DNA of 64,000 nt from Mesorhizobium sp. Root102 (GTDB lineage: Bacteria; Pseudomonadota; Alphaproteobacteria; Rhizobiales; Rhizobiaceae). The notes beneath the pieces were generated by a model, which had not been told where the DNA came from, did not search any database, and saw nothing but the letters and a program-made list of their open reading frames with translations. Location: positions 1,430-65,429 of the forward strand of contig NZ_LMCP01000001.1 in assembly GCF_001425625.1 (NCBI RefSeq). The letters are read 5' to 3'. Both the position numbers and the translations under genes were made by a program. This document shows, in pieces, positions 38,485-47,021 of this stretch. How positions within the stretch are numbered: position 1 is the stretch's first letter; each line of letters opens with the position of its first letter.

Positions 38485-38489
38485 TGTTA

Positions 38490-39587
38490 TCAGCGCTTTC
38501 CCAGAGTGATGGCGGCACGCAGTCCGTCGCGGCCGAACTGCGCCATGTTCATGAAGATGCCGTAAGGCACGGGAATGTTGGCGGCATCAAGGATGGTCTC
38601 CTGCCTTTCGTCCTCGACCCAGGGGTCATGGATCAGGATATGGTCGCCGTCATCGCCGATCGCCAGCACCCAGTGCGGCACCTTCTTGCCGAACATCAGG
38701 AAGCCGCTGATCAACACCAGCACCAGTTTTCCCTCCGCGATCGCAGCCCTGATATCATCGATGGTGAACGGACGGTAATTCACCGGGATGCCGTAAAGTT
38801 CCGCGCGCCGGCGAAAGTCGACCTGGGCGAGTTCCATCACCCGGCGCTTGTCCTCGCTGCGCACCGATTGCAGGAAGAGCGCGCCGTAGAACGAGACGTA
38901 GATCTCCGCCGCAAGCCCGCTCTCGTACCCCGAGACAGCGAGGCCGAACGGTTCGCAACCACCGGGACCCGACATCATGAAGACGGTCGTCGCTTCGCGC
39001 CACAGGCGGATTTCCATGACCGGATCCGGCACGAAGCCGCGGTCGAAATTGGCCATGGCCATCATCAGGCAACACGGGCCGCAGGTGAATTCGCAGGTCT
39101 GCTGGTAGAATGGCACCTTGGTGGCGATCGGAATGTCGCCGCGCAAGGTCTTTTCGTAGCGAAGCGCTGCCTCGCCATCCTCATAGTAGCCGGGCTCACG
39201 GCCGATCTTGCGATAGCCGGCCTGTTCGTAGATGCGGATCGCGCGGCTGTTGTCCTCGCGCACCTCGAGACGCAGCATCATGCGGTCGTGCTCGAAGGCG
39301 GCGTCCTCGGCGGATCCGAGCAGCATGCGGCCAACACCCAGCCCACCGAAAAACGGACCGGTGGCAATCGAGTAGAGGCGCGCCACGCCGCTGCCCTTGC
39401 GAAACAGCACGATCGCATAGCCGGCCAAGCGGCCATCGACTTCGGCGACCAGCGTCTCGGCGGTTTCACGCTCGATGAACAGACGAAAGGAGCGGCGGGA
39501 GATACGGTCGCTCGAGAAAACAGCTTTCTCGATGGCGGCGAGATCATCGACGTCAGACGCGCGGGCCGTGCGGATCTCGGCAGGCAT
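38490..39587 (-). CDS. GNAT acetyltransferase fused to a C39-like peptidase
   Basis: The product has 365 residues. Residues 1 to about 150 are a GNAT domain (IATGPFFGGLGVGRMLLGS for CoA binding, then RAIRIYEQAGYRKIGRE). From about 155 a papain-like C39 peptidase domain follows, with the active-site cysteine in CEFTCGPCCL, His in VPHWVLAIG and Asp in LIHDPWVED. No ABC transporter domain is attached, unlike bacteriocin-exporting C39 proteins. It is immediately followed by the RimK-like ligase gene, a pairing known from comparative genomics of amidoligases. A peptide or amino-acylated metabolite is the inferred substrate. Confidence 0.87.
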   Translation of the reverse strand: MPAEIRTARASDVDDLAAIEKAVFSSDRISRRSFRLFIERETAETLVAEVDGRLAGYAIVLFRKGSGVARLYSIATGPFFGGLGVGRMLLGSAEDAAFEHDRMMLRLEVREDNSRAIRIYEQAGYRKIGREPGYYEDGEAALRYEKTLRGDIPIATKVPFYQQTCEFTCGPCCLMMAMANFDRGFVPDPVMEIRLWREATTVFMMSGPGGCEPFGLAVSGYESGLAAEIYVSFYGALFLQSVRSEDKRRVMELAQVDFRRRAELYGIPVNYRPFTIDDIRAAIAEGKLVLVLISGFLMFGKKVPHWVLAIGDDGDHILIHDPWVEDERQETILDAANIPVPYGIFMNMAQFGRDGLRAAITLGKR

Positions 39588-39792
39588 GCGGGTTGCGACA
39601 ACCTCGATTGGTGGTGGGAATACCTTACTCGAAAACGTTCAAGACATCAGCCGAAATACTGATGGCCACAAAGCGCTATCGCACCTTGAATAGGGCCGAA
39701 TTGTGACAGATTCGGCCGCAGTCCGGCGATGCAAAACGCTTTGAACAGGATCGCTATTTACAGACTGAGGTCACCACCAAAAGCGGCATCTT

Positions 39793-40584
39793 TCAACTGG
39801 CCAGACCGGCCAGAAGCTGGCCATAGGCGCTCTTTGCCACGACGGCCAATTGCTCGCGCGGCAGCGAGCCGACGACGGCGCAGCCATAGCCTTTGTCCAG
39901 CCAGTACACGGCCCGGGGACCGTCCTGCGCCAATGCATAGGTGCCCTTGGCATTCTCCGCCGATTCCGCCGTGACGAAGAGGGATATGCGCTCGCCCTTG
40001 TCGTCTTCGTACAGCAGCATCGCGGCCTTACTCTCGCCGGCCGGAAGCAACCGGCCGCCGACCAGTTGGAAACCGTTCGCGGTCAGGTCGGGTGCCACCA
40101 GCTTCAGCCCTACCCGGTTGGACAGCCAGGTCTGCAGATGATCCTTGTCGCTGGCCGGCACTTCGACCGCATGCCGCTTTTCGGCGGCATAGATGACATG
40201 GGCCGCGATTGCCTGCTCGGCCAGCCGATCTTCCGCAGGGTCCTCCTGCCCGATGCCGTCGATGCCGGCAAGGTAGCCACCAAGCCCGCCGGCGACCAGA
40301 AGCACCGCAGCGGCAGCGGCAAACCACCAGCGTGAGCGTGGCACAGCTGCCTTGGCCGGCGCCTCGCCGAGCACGACCTTGCGCAGTCGCGCCGGGACGG
40401 CTTCATCCAGCACGCCGGCGAAGGCCGCCCGCAAGGCCGTCCGGTCGGCGGTGAAGCGGGCGCTCTTGGCTTTCATCTCGGGATTTGCGTCGAGCCAGGC
40501 GTCGTAAGCGGCACGCTCGTCGCTGGGCAACTCGTCATCGAGCGCCATGTGGATGTCACGTTCGGAAAAGTCGCGGCGGATCAT
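39793..40584 (-). CDS. Transmembrane anti-sigma factor
   Basis: The 263-residue protein has a cytoplasmic N-terminal helical domain (ERDIHMALDDELPSDERAAYDAW), one transmembrane helix at about 86-107 (WWFAAAAAVLLVAGG) and a periplasmic C-terminal domain. There is no HxxxCxxC zinc motif. The ATG overlaps the sigma gene's stop by four bases (ATGA), which fixes the start and couples translation. It should hold the sigma factor inactive until an envelope signal. Confidence 0.9.
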   Translation of the reverse strand: MIRRDFSERDIHMALDDELPSDERAAYDAWLDANPEMKAKSARFTADRTALRAAFAGVLDEAVPARLRKVVLGEAPAKAAVPRSRWWFAAAAAVLLVAGGLGGYLAGIDGIGQEDPAEDRLAEQAIAAHVIYAAEKRHAVEVPASDKDHLQTWLSNRVGLKLVAPDLTANGFQLVGGRLLPAGESKAAMLLYEDDKGERISLFVTAESAENAKGTYALAQDGPRAVYWLDKGYGCAVVGSLPREQLAVVAKSAYGQLLAGLAS

Positions 40585-41099
40585 TTCTCGACGATCCTTA
40601 TCGCGCGGCGACGTGCCGTGTCGTCCAGCAGTCCGCGCAATTCCTCGCGCCCGCGCGCAATGCGCGACATCAGCGTGCCGGCAGGCACGCCCAGAATGTT
40701 GGCCGCTTCGGAATATGAAAAGCCTTCGATGGCAACCATGACAAGGGCCGCGCGACGGTCGGGGCTGATCGCCTGCAACGCATCGATGATCTCGCGCGAG
40801 GCGATGCTCTCCATCTGCTCGGCCGGCTGGGCGACGGCCTCGCCGGCTTCCAGCGGCAACATCGCCGCCTCGCCACGACGGTTCACCTTGCGCATCTGGT
40901 CGATGAACAAATGATGCATGATCGTAAACAGCCACCTCCTGGGGCTTTCTCCTGTCTGCCAATTGTCGAGCCGCACAAGCGCCCGCTCGAGGCAATCCTG
41001 GACGAGATCGTCGGCAGCGTCGCGGTCGCGCAAAAGCGAGCGTGCGTAGCGGCGCAGGCGCGGTATTTCGCCAAGGATTGCTGCCTTCTTTTCGTCCAT
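40581..41099 (-). CDS. ECF-type RNA polymerase sigma factor
   Basis: The 172-residue sigma factor has region 2 (ARSLLRDRDAADDLVQDCLE, then PRRWLFTIMHHLFID) and region 4 (SPDRRAALVMVAIEGFSYSE, then VPAGTLMSRIARG). The start is the ATG of MDEKKAA. The longer open frame upstream overlaps the promoter. It is followed by its anti-sigma gene. The GGAATA-N16-CGTTAT site upstream suggests it transcribes itself. Confidence 0.93.
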   Translation of the reverse strand: MDEKKAAILGEIPRLRRYARSLLRDRDAADDLVQDCLERALVRLDNWQTGESPRRWLFTIMHHLFIDQMRKVNRRGEAAMLPLEAGEAVAQPAEQMESIASREIIDALQAISPDRRAALVMVAIEGFSYSEAANILGVPAGTLMSRIARGREELRGLLDDTARRRAIRIVEK

Positions 41100-41210
41100 G
41101 ACCGCTGGTTTCGAGGTCGCCTTTGTTGATCCCGATTGAACGCGCCTTCCGGGCGCGGCGCAAGCGGCCAGCGCGAAGCGGTCTGCCGCTCCGGTCACCC
41201 AAGCAATGAG

Positions 41211-41238
41211 ATAACGATGGCGGGTGCCGATTTATTCC
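41211..41238 (-). promoter_or_regulatory. ECF sigma promoter, GGAATA-N16-CGTTAT
   Basis: On the minus strand GGAATA (41238-41233) and CGTTAT (41216-41211) are 16 bases apart, the layout of ECF promoters (GGAAT/GGAAC -35 and CGTT -10). It lies about 110 bases before the sigma start codon. Autoregulation by the sigma factor is the natural reading. Confidence 0.6.
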
Positions 41239-41269
41239 CGGCTATCGATCGTCGAGACTCCGGTTTGCG

Positions 41270-41323
41270 TCATACCGGCTCTTTGCCTAAAACCGCAACG
41301 ATCACCGGTGCATCAACGAACAT
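41270..41323 (-). pseudogene. vapC toxin stump (17 codons)
   Basis: A frame overlapping the vapB stop as TGATG reads MFVDAPVIVAVLGKEPV and stops. VapC toxins begin in just this way (M-F/I-V-D-A/S-S-A-I-V-A-I-L-x-x-E-P), with the first catalytic Asp at residue 4. The rest of the PIN domain is missing; the DNA beyond is the ECF sigma promoter region. Confidence 0.7.
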
Positions 41324-41565
41324 CAGTCTTCCCACGCCTCGTCCATGAACGCCTTCATGTTGAAGTTGGCATCGGACGGCCCCAGCGCAGCTGCCTGGGC
41401 CTGGAAACCGGCAATCCTCTCGCGCAGTGGTTTGCGGGCGCGGTTGCGCTCAAGCTCGTGCAGAAGCGCGATCCGCACCGCTTCCGTTTTGCTCGAGGCA
41501 TTGGTCTCGCGCTGCAGTCGCGTCGCGCGCGCGTCCACCTTGTCATCACGGATACAAAGCGGCAT
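41323..41565 (-). CDS. vapB: VapB-type antitoxin, orphan
   Basis: The 80-residue protein begins MPLCIRDDKVDARATRLQ and continues ASSKTEAVRIALLHELERN, the ribbon-helix-helix layout of the VapB/Rv0623-like (PSK) antitoxin family. The ATG at 41565 is chosen because CAGGAG lies nine bases upstream; a longer frame passes through the operator. A near-perfect inverted repeat lies upstream. Its toxin partner has been reduced to 17 codons, so it may now act only as a DNA-binding protein or be in decay. Confidence 0.82.
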   Translation of the reverse strand: MPLCIRDDKVDARATRLQRETNASSKTEAVRIALLHELERNRARKPLRERIAGFQAQAAALGPSDANFNMKAFMDEAWED

Positions 41566-41580
41566 TTCGAATATCTCCTG

Positions 41581-41600
41581 TGGAATATTCAAATATTCCA
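41581..41600. promoter_or_regulatory. VapB operator (inverted repeat)
   Basis: TGGAATATT-CA-AATATTCCA is a 20-bp inverted repeat with a two-base centre, lying 15 bases upstream of the vapB start and overlapping A/T-rich -10-like sequence. Such repeats are bound by VapB or VapBC complexes. Confidence 0.65.
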
Positions 41601-41627
41601 TTTTGAGTATTCTGACACTCCAAACCC

Positions 41628-44384
41628 TCAAGTCTCTTTCGCCGCCCGCGTCAAAAGCCGCTGGTAGAACAGGCCGATGCCGATCAGCACGGCGCCGAGA
41701 CCGATGAACGACAACGCCCGCAGCACGCCTTCCAGCTCCGACATGTCGAAGATGAAGACCTTCAGCACGGCGATCGAGATCAGCGCGGCCGAGGCAATGC
41801 GCAGCACCTGCGATTTCAGCCAAACGCCGGCTGTGAGCAGCGCCACCCCGATGACCAACCAGAGCGCCGAGTAGGTGTAGGTTTCCAACTGGCCAAGACC
41901 GCTCCACAGGCCAATGAACTCGCCCTTGAACAGGCGCCTCACCGACAGCGTGGCATAGGCGAAGGCGAGCACGGCAGCCACCACGGCCAGCATCTGCGCA
42001 TACCATTTCGGCCGCTTGTCCCTCGTATAGAGCGCTAGCCCGCCGACGGCGACCGCCGGCAGGAGATAGGCGAGGAACAACAGGTTGAAAACCGGGACCT
42101 GGCCGGTCGATTCGTCTGACAAAAGCGGGTTCAGTACCACGAAGTGCCTGACAACGATGAAGGCGACCGAGGCCACACCGGCGACCATCGAACCATAGCG
42201 CAGCACCGAGCTTGGCGAGCGCATGTCGATAGCGACCAGGATGGCGCCGGCGCCGATGGCGATCAGCGTGTAGATCGCCTGTTCAGCGAGCGTCATGGCA
42301 CCCGTGTCGATGACGCCGCCATGCATGGCGTGGCGCACCAGCATGGCGAGCGTGAGCAGCACAAACAGCGCCGCAGCCGCTTCCATGACGAGGCGCGGCC
42401 GGCCATTGCCAGCTATTGGTAGTGCGGGGGTGGTGCGGGCGAACTGCCAGGCGGCAAAGCCGAAGGCAAGCGCCGGCACGCCGTAGCCCGGCAGCAGCCA
42501 GTTGAAGACCGGTGTCGTGGAGAGGAACTCGGCGCCGACGATGGTCGGGTCGAAGGCGACGCGGCCAAGCACCGCCATCACCGCGCCGACCGAAATCCAG
42601 CCGAGCACCGGATAGGAGCGCCAGCGCGTGGCCAGCGCCGGCACGATGGCCGCCGCACCGAGCAGGATGGTGGTCCAGCCGGAATCGAAGGCCATATGCA
42701 TCAGCAGCAGGCCGGCGATGGCCGCGCCGCCCAGGGCAAACGACACCGCGATACCGCCCGCGAGCGGCGGCTCTTCTCCGCGTGCGATCCACTCGCCGCC
42801 GGAGGCAAAGACCACGACCAGCAGTGCCGCAACGGCGGCGTAGACGAAATCGCGGTCGAGATTGCCAAAGGTGAACCAGAGTGCCAGCAGGATGACCAGC
42901 GGGACGATGACGCCCCACGCTGCCCACGAGGCCGCGCGGATCTGCGTCCCGGCAGCGAACCTGCGGGCGGCCCAGAAGCCGGCGCAGATGAAGACCAGGC
43001 CAAGTGCGATGCCGATGCGCAATGTCAACACATTGGACGTGGCCACGGGCAGGCCATCGACACCCAGGGCACCGCCCGAAAAATCGGAAGCGATCGAGGT
43101 CGGCGGGATGATGCCGAGATGGATCAGCACCGTGACCAGTCCGGCCGCATAGAGGAGCGGCAGCGCCAGCGGTCGATAGAACGCGACGGCCACCATTGCG
43201 GCGATCACCACGGCGCCCGGCAAGGCATCGCCGGCGGCGGCAAAGGTCGGGTCGACCGACAGGCCCAGCGCCGAAAATGCGACGAACAGGCCAGGCACGA
43301 TGGACGGCCAGTCGAAAGCCCTGGCTGGCCCGGTCTCGTCGCCACGGCGAGCGAGCCAGACAAGGGCGAGCACGGCCAGCGTGACGGCGTCGATGAACAG
43401 GATGGCTGAGAGGTTCGCTCCCGGCGCATCGGTCATGTAAAGGATCGTCCAGACACCGGTGCCGAAAAAGGCCGCCGCCATCAGCGACTTCCAATCGCGC
43501 ATGCGGGCGATGACGCCGGTGGCGGCGAGCACGATCGCGAGGTAGCCGAACAGCGCCCAGGGATTGGGCGCCCGCGAGGCGACCAGCACCGGCGTCACCA
43601 TGGCGCCGATGAGGCCGATGCCGGCCAGCGCCTGACCATGGACTAGGGCGGCTGCGATCGTCGCCACGCCGATGGCGCCGAGTAGCGTAAAGGCGAGTGC
43701 CGGGCCGATGAAGTCGTAAATGCCATGCGCGGCATAGACGGTGCCGAACAGGATGAAGGCACCGGCCGCAGTCAGGATCGCTGGAATATAGGCGCCGGCA
43801 ATGCCTTGCACGGGCACTTTGAAGCCGGTGCGGCGGATGAGCTCGCCGCCGGCGACCAGCGCCAGGCCAAGCACGCCGGCCATGGTCAGCCGCACGCCGG
43901 GACCGAAAATGCCGGCCTCGATGGTGTAGCGGATCAGGAACAGGCCGCCCAGCGCCAGCGCGATGCCGCCCACCCAGACCGCCCAGCGGGTGCCGAGTGC
44001 CGTTTCGACGTCGGATTGGCGGGCGGCTCTCGCCGCGGCAGCCGGCTCTGCAGGTTCCGCTGCCTTCGGTGCCGCCTCGCTTTGCGCCCATGGCCCGGAT
44101 ACGACCTCGCCGATTGGGGCTTCCGCTTCCATAGCTGGCTCCGGTGCGGCGACCGGCTCGCTTGTCGCTGGCGAGGGAATGTCGGCCGCTGCTGCAACGG
44201 CCGGAATCACATCGGCGGGGGCGATCTGTTCGGACGGCTTGGCCATGGGTGGCACGGCGCCGGAAAGGACCAGGCTGCGCAGCGCGCCAAGCTCGCGTTC
44301 GACAAGGCCGATGCGGCTCTGCTGGCGCGAAATGATGACGAACAAGGCGATGATGGCGACAAGGCCGATCAGGCTCTCAAACAT
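41628..44384 (-). CDS. DUF2339 multi-pass membrane protein
   Basis: The product is a very hydrophobic 918-residue protein with upwards of 20 predicted membrane segments after a short N-terminal helix and coiled linker (ISRQQSRIGLVERELGALRSL) and an Ala/Pro/Glu-rich stretch (about 45-130). The architecture and the repeated WVGGIALALGGLFLIRY-like segments fit the DUF2339 family. No function is established. It appears monocistronic, 62 bases before vapB. Confidence 0.88.
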   Translation of the reverse strand: MFESLIGLVAIIALFVIISRQQSRIGLVERELGALRSLVLSGAVPPMAKPSEQIAPADVIPAVAAAADIPSPATSEPVAAPEPAMEAEAPIGEVVSGPWAQSEAAPKAAEPAEPAAAARAARQSDVETALGTRWAVWVGGIALALGGLFLIRYTIEAGIFGPGVRLTMAGVLGLALVAGGELIRRTGFKVPVQGIAGAYIPAILTAAGAFILFGTVYAAHGIYDFIGPALAFTLLGAIGVATIAAALVHGQALAGIGLIGAMVTPVLVASRAPNPWALFGYLAIVLAATGVIARMRDWKSLMAAAFFGTGVWTILYMTDAPGANLSAILFIDAVTLAVLALVWLARRGDETGPARAFDWPSIVPGLFVAFSALGLSVDPTFAAAGDALPGAVVIAAMVAVAFYRPLALPLLYAAGLVTVLIHLGIIPPTSIASDFSGGALGVDGLPVATSNVLTLRIGIALGLVFICAGFWAARRFAAGTQIRAASWAAWGVIVPLVILLALWFTFGNLDRDFVYAAVAALLVVVFASGGEWIARGEEPPLAGGIAVSFALGGAAIAGLLLMHMAFDSGWTTILLGAAAIVPALATRWRSYPVLGWISVGAVMAVLGRVAFDPTIVGAEFLSTTPVFNWLLPGYGVPALAFGFAAWQFARTTPALPIAGNGRPRLVMEAAAALFVLLTLAMLVRHAMHGGVIDTGAMTLAEQAIYTLIAIGAGAILVAIDMRSPSSVLRYGSMVAGVASVAFIVVRHFVVLNPLLSDESTGQVPVFNLLFLAYLLPAVAVGGLALYTRDKRPKWYAQMLAVVAAVLAFAYATLSVRRLFKGEFIGLWSGLGQLETYTYSALWLVIGVALLTAGVWLKSQVLRIASAALISIAVLKVFIFDMSELEGVLRALSFIGLGAVLIGIGLFYQRLLTRAAKET

Positions 44385-44473
44385 GGCGGTTCCCCCAAAC
44401 CAGGCCGGTTTTCACTGACGTTCAGTCTCACTGACACTCAAATGCGGCGGCCAAACAACCAGAAAACTTACGG

Positions 44474-44966
44474 TCAGAAAACTCGACGCGCCGCCAGATT
44501 GGCGGCCGGAAAGATCGAGCATGTTTCGGAGCCGAAAGCCAGCAGCTTGCCGCCGGTGCCGAGACGGCCAGCGTGCAGCCTTTGTGAACAACCTTGCCCT
44601 CGCAGACCACCTCGCCGGTCCTCGGCGTGATCGGCCGCGTCAAATTTACCTTGAACTCCGCCGTCGTATACGCCCTCACCCTTTTCGAGCAGAGCCTGCG
44701 CGGCGCAGGCCAAGGCTGAATCGAGCAGCGTCGCCGCCCAGCGGGTTGGGGTGGCGCTCGTTGGGCACGCCACGGAACACGGCGCGGCCTTCAGACACTC
44801 CGGTCACCGCGAAGTTGAGCTGGAAGGAGATCGGCGGCGCCGGATACTTGCCGTCGACGATGCGCTGCAGCAGCTCCAGGCCGGTGTATTTCAGGATGTC
44901 GGCGTGCGGAATTGTGCCGAGGCCGAGCGGCGAGACCCGGCCCGGATAGAGCTCGACTTCGCTCAC
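44474..44966 (-). pseudogene. PaaI-type hotdog thioesterase gene, frameshifted
   Basis: Thioesterase sequence is continuous only when frames are switched. One frame gives the N-terminus through GVPNERHPNPLGG; a second gives WAATLLDSALACAAQALLEKGEG; a third gives AYTTAEFKVNLTRPITPRTG through VVHKGCTLAVS; the second returns with GGKLLAFGSETCSIFP. Loss of the VHGG codons between NPLGG and WAATL removes a conserved catalytic-loop segment. The 5' end overlaps recO by four bases, so it was once part of the recO operon. Confidence 0.82.
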
Positions 44967-45739
44967 GTGATGATTTCTCTGGCTGCGTCCTCGCCTGCGA
45001 TGGCCTTGCCGCGCGCGTGGTGCTTGCGCAATGCGGCGAGGAAGCCGGCACGGGCGTCGGGCGGCTCGACGCCGCGCGGCTCATAGACGTGGCGGGTGAA
45101 GAAGAAGCCGGTCAGCCGGAAGGCGTCGTCGACCGCCGCCGCATCCGCGCGCAGGCCCGAGCCGCGCAGCAGAAAGGCCGGCAGAGCCAGCATCTTGTGG
45201 CGCCATGGCAAACCTGCTTCGCGCGACACCGCCCGCCCCGACTTCGGCGAAACATAGGCCAGGTCCTGCCGCGTGCCGGTGGCGGCGCATTGACTGAGAT
45301 CGAGGCCAAAGCCGAGTTCGTCCAGCACCAGCAGTTCGAAGCGCGCCACCAGTTCGCCGGCAGCATCGGCATCGTCGAGGTGGACGATCATCACGGCAAG
45401 AGTTTCGTAAAGACCTTCATGGGCGTCGCGCTCGGGCAACAGGCGTAGATGCGCGGCCATGGTCTGCAGCCCGTAGACGGCCACCGCGCTGTCCATCAGC
45501 CGGGCCGCATTCATCTCGATCGCCTCGGCCTGGAACGTGCCTAGATGTTCGTCAAGGCGCGCCCGCCACAACAAGTCGACACGATTGCCCGGCTGGAGGA
45601 CAGGCTGCTGCTTGCGCGAGCGGCCGCCACGAACAAGGCCGAGATGACGGCCATGCGCACGGGTCATCACCTCGAGAATGGCGCTGGTTTCGCCATGCTT
45701 GCGGGTGCCGAGAATGATTCCCTCGTCGCGCCATTCCAT
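44963..45739 (-). CDS. recO: DNA repair protein RecO
   Basis: The product has 258 residues. The N-terminal OB-fold starts [22 protein letters not shown], the usual RecO opening; a helical C-terminal region follows ([14 protein letters not shown]). RecO anneals single strands and helps load RecA with RecR. In alphaproteobacteria it commonly follows era. Here a porin gene and a broken gene intervene. A broken thioesterase gene overlaps its 3' end. Confidence 0.93.
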   Translation of the reverse strand: MEWRDEGIILGTRKHGETSAILEVMTRAHGRHLGLVRGGRSRKQQPVLQPGNRVDLLWRARLDEHLGTFQAEAIEMNAARLMDSAVAVYGLQTMAAHLRLLPERDAHEGLYETLAVMIVHLDDADAAGELVARFELLVLDELGFGLDLSQCAATGTRQDLAYVSPKSGRAVSREAGLPWRHKMLALPAFLLRGSGLRADAAAVDDAFRLTGFFFTRHVYEPRGVEPPDARAGFLAALRKHHARGKAIAGEDAAREIIT

Positions 45740-45820
45740 TTCCAGAGCTTTTCACCGGTTGGGTGGCGAAATCAAGGTATGGGTTTGGTGCCCGGCAAGC
45801 CGACACCTCACATCAGTATA

Positions 45821-45856
45821 CAAAAAGCCGCCCGCAGCGATGTGCTGCGGGCGGCT
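45821..45856 (-). terminator. Rho-independent terminator of the porin gene
   Basis: The perfect 13-bp stem AGCCGCCCGCAGC/GCTGCGGGCGGCT with a five-base loop is followed on the minus strand by TTTTTG. It lies 20 bases past the porin stop. Confidence 0.85.
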
Positions 45857-45875
45857 GGTATGGTCGGTCGATCCG

Positions 45876-47021
45876 TTAGAACGAGCGCTGGAAGCGGAGA
45901 ATGCCGCCGACGCTGCTCTTCTTGTTGGCCTTGGTCCAGTTGCTGAAATCGGCGTCGCCGAACTTTCCAGCATTGAGGTAATCGACTTCAGCCGTGACCG
46001 TAAAGCCGGGCACAACGGTATAGGCAACGTTAGCGGCGATACCGAGGTTCTTCCAGTCGTCATAAGAAACCTGGGCGTTAAACGAAGTCTTGTCGTTGAA
46101 CTTGTAGGTGCCGCCGCCCCAGACTGCCCAGTTGCCGCCCCACTGCTTGTAGAAGCCGCGACCGGTGCCGAAGTCGGTGAGGTTGTCATCCGTGCCGTAG
46201 CCGGCCATCAAGAACAGCGACAATTCGTTGGTTGCCTTCACGTCAAGGCGAACCTTGCCGGCGACTTCTTCGTAATTGCTGTCATAGGCGACGACGCCAG
46301 TGATCGAACCCCAGTCGCCCTTGTACTTCAAGCCGCCGACGACATGCGGGACATAGCTGTCGATCGTGTTGGCGCCCGTGCCTTCTTCGAGCGAGACCAG
46401 CCCCGAGAATCCATTGCCTGCGTCGAAGTAGTACTGAACGACGTTGCTCTCCTGCCCGCCATACGGAACCAGCGTATCCTGGATGACGTTACCGGCATAG
46501 CCGATGAACGTATCGAAAGCCGTATCGTCTTTGCCGACGCGCAAGCCGCCGAGCTGAATCCAGGCATAACGCAGCGAGAGACACTTGTTGCGGCCCTGCC
46601 AATCGCTATTGGCCGGAGTCTGGTCTTCATAGTCGCCGGAGCTGTTGCCAAAGTTGAAGCGGGTCTCGGTGTAGGTCTTCAGGGTGCCGAGCTCGGTCTC
46701 CTGACCGGTCCAGGTCTTCAGCGTGAAGCGGGTGTTCTTGTAGTAAGTCGAATGTGTACCATCGTCCATGTGGTCCGGGACATGGTTGACACCATCCAAC
46801 GAGCCGGCGTCGCCGACGCCGATGTCATAACGGACATAGCCGCCGATGCGCAGGCAGGTCTCGGTGCCCGGGATGTAGAAGTAGCCAGCGCCGTAGACGT
46901 CGCAGATCTTGACGTATTCAGCGGGTTCCGGCTCGGCGACGACGACGGCGTCGGCGGCGCGCGCACCGGAAACTGCGATCAGTGCCGCAGCGGAGCCGAG
47001 AAGCAGGCTCTTGATGTTCAT
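45876..47021 (-). CDS. Outer-membrane porin, Omp2b/RopA-like
   Basis: The 381-residue protein has a signal peptide (cleavage after GARA, residue 22) and a beta-barrel-like body ending in an aromatic residue (LRFQRSF), as expected of porins recognised by the assembly machinery. The opening AEYVKICDVYGAGYFYIPGTETCLRIGGYVRYD, here given by its ends, is characteristic of the rhizobial/Brucella porin family with its Cys pair. It is a diffusion channel for small solutes. A strong terminator follows, and a long A/T-rich leader precedes it. Confidence 0.93.
   Translation of the reverse strand: MNIKSLLLGSAAALIAVSGARAADAVVVAEPEPAEYVKICDVYGAGYFYIPGTETCLRIGGYVRYDIGVGDAGSLDGVNHVPDHMDDGTHSTYYKNTRFTLKTWTGQETELGTLKTYTETRFNFGNSSGDYEDQTPANSDWQGRNKCLSLRYAWIQLGGLRVGKDDTAFDTFIGYAGNVIQDTLVPYGGQESNVVQYYFDAGNGFSGLVSLEEGTGANTIDSYVPHVVGGLKYKGDWGSITGVVAYDSNYEEVAGKVRLDVKATNELSLFLMAGYGTDDNLTDFGTGRGFYKQWGGNWAVWGGGTYKFNDKTSFNAQVSYDDWKNLGIAANVAYTVVPGFTVTAEVDYLNAGKFGDADFSNWTKANKKSSVGGILRFQRSF

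Noticed and set aside
39662..39706. 14-codon frame (MATKRYRTLNRAEL) upstream of the peptide cassette as a precursor peptide
   Set aside because: It is on the opposite strand from the cassette, has no ribosome site and is short enough to occur by chance.
39793..41202. One long frame covering the anti-sigma and sigma genes
   Set aside because: Only the part from 40584 down is real (anti-sigma). Upstream it is the out-of-frame shadow of the sigma gene.
42283..44091. 602-codon minus-strand frame inside the DUF2339 gene
   Set aside because: Arg/His/Gly-rich composition and no homology; the DUF2339 frame on the same strand has membrane segments throughout.
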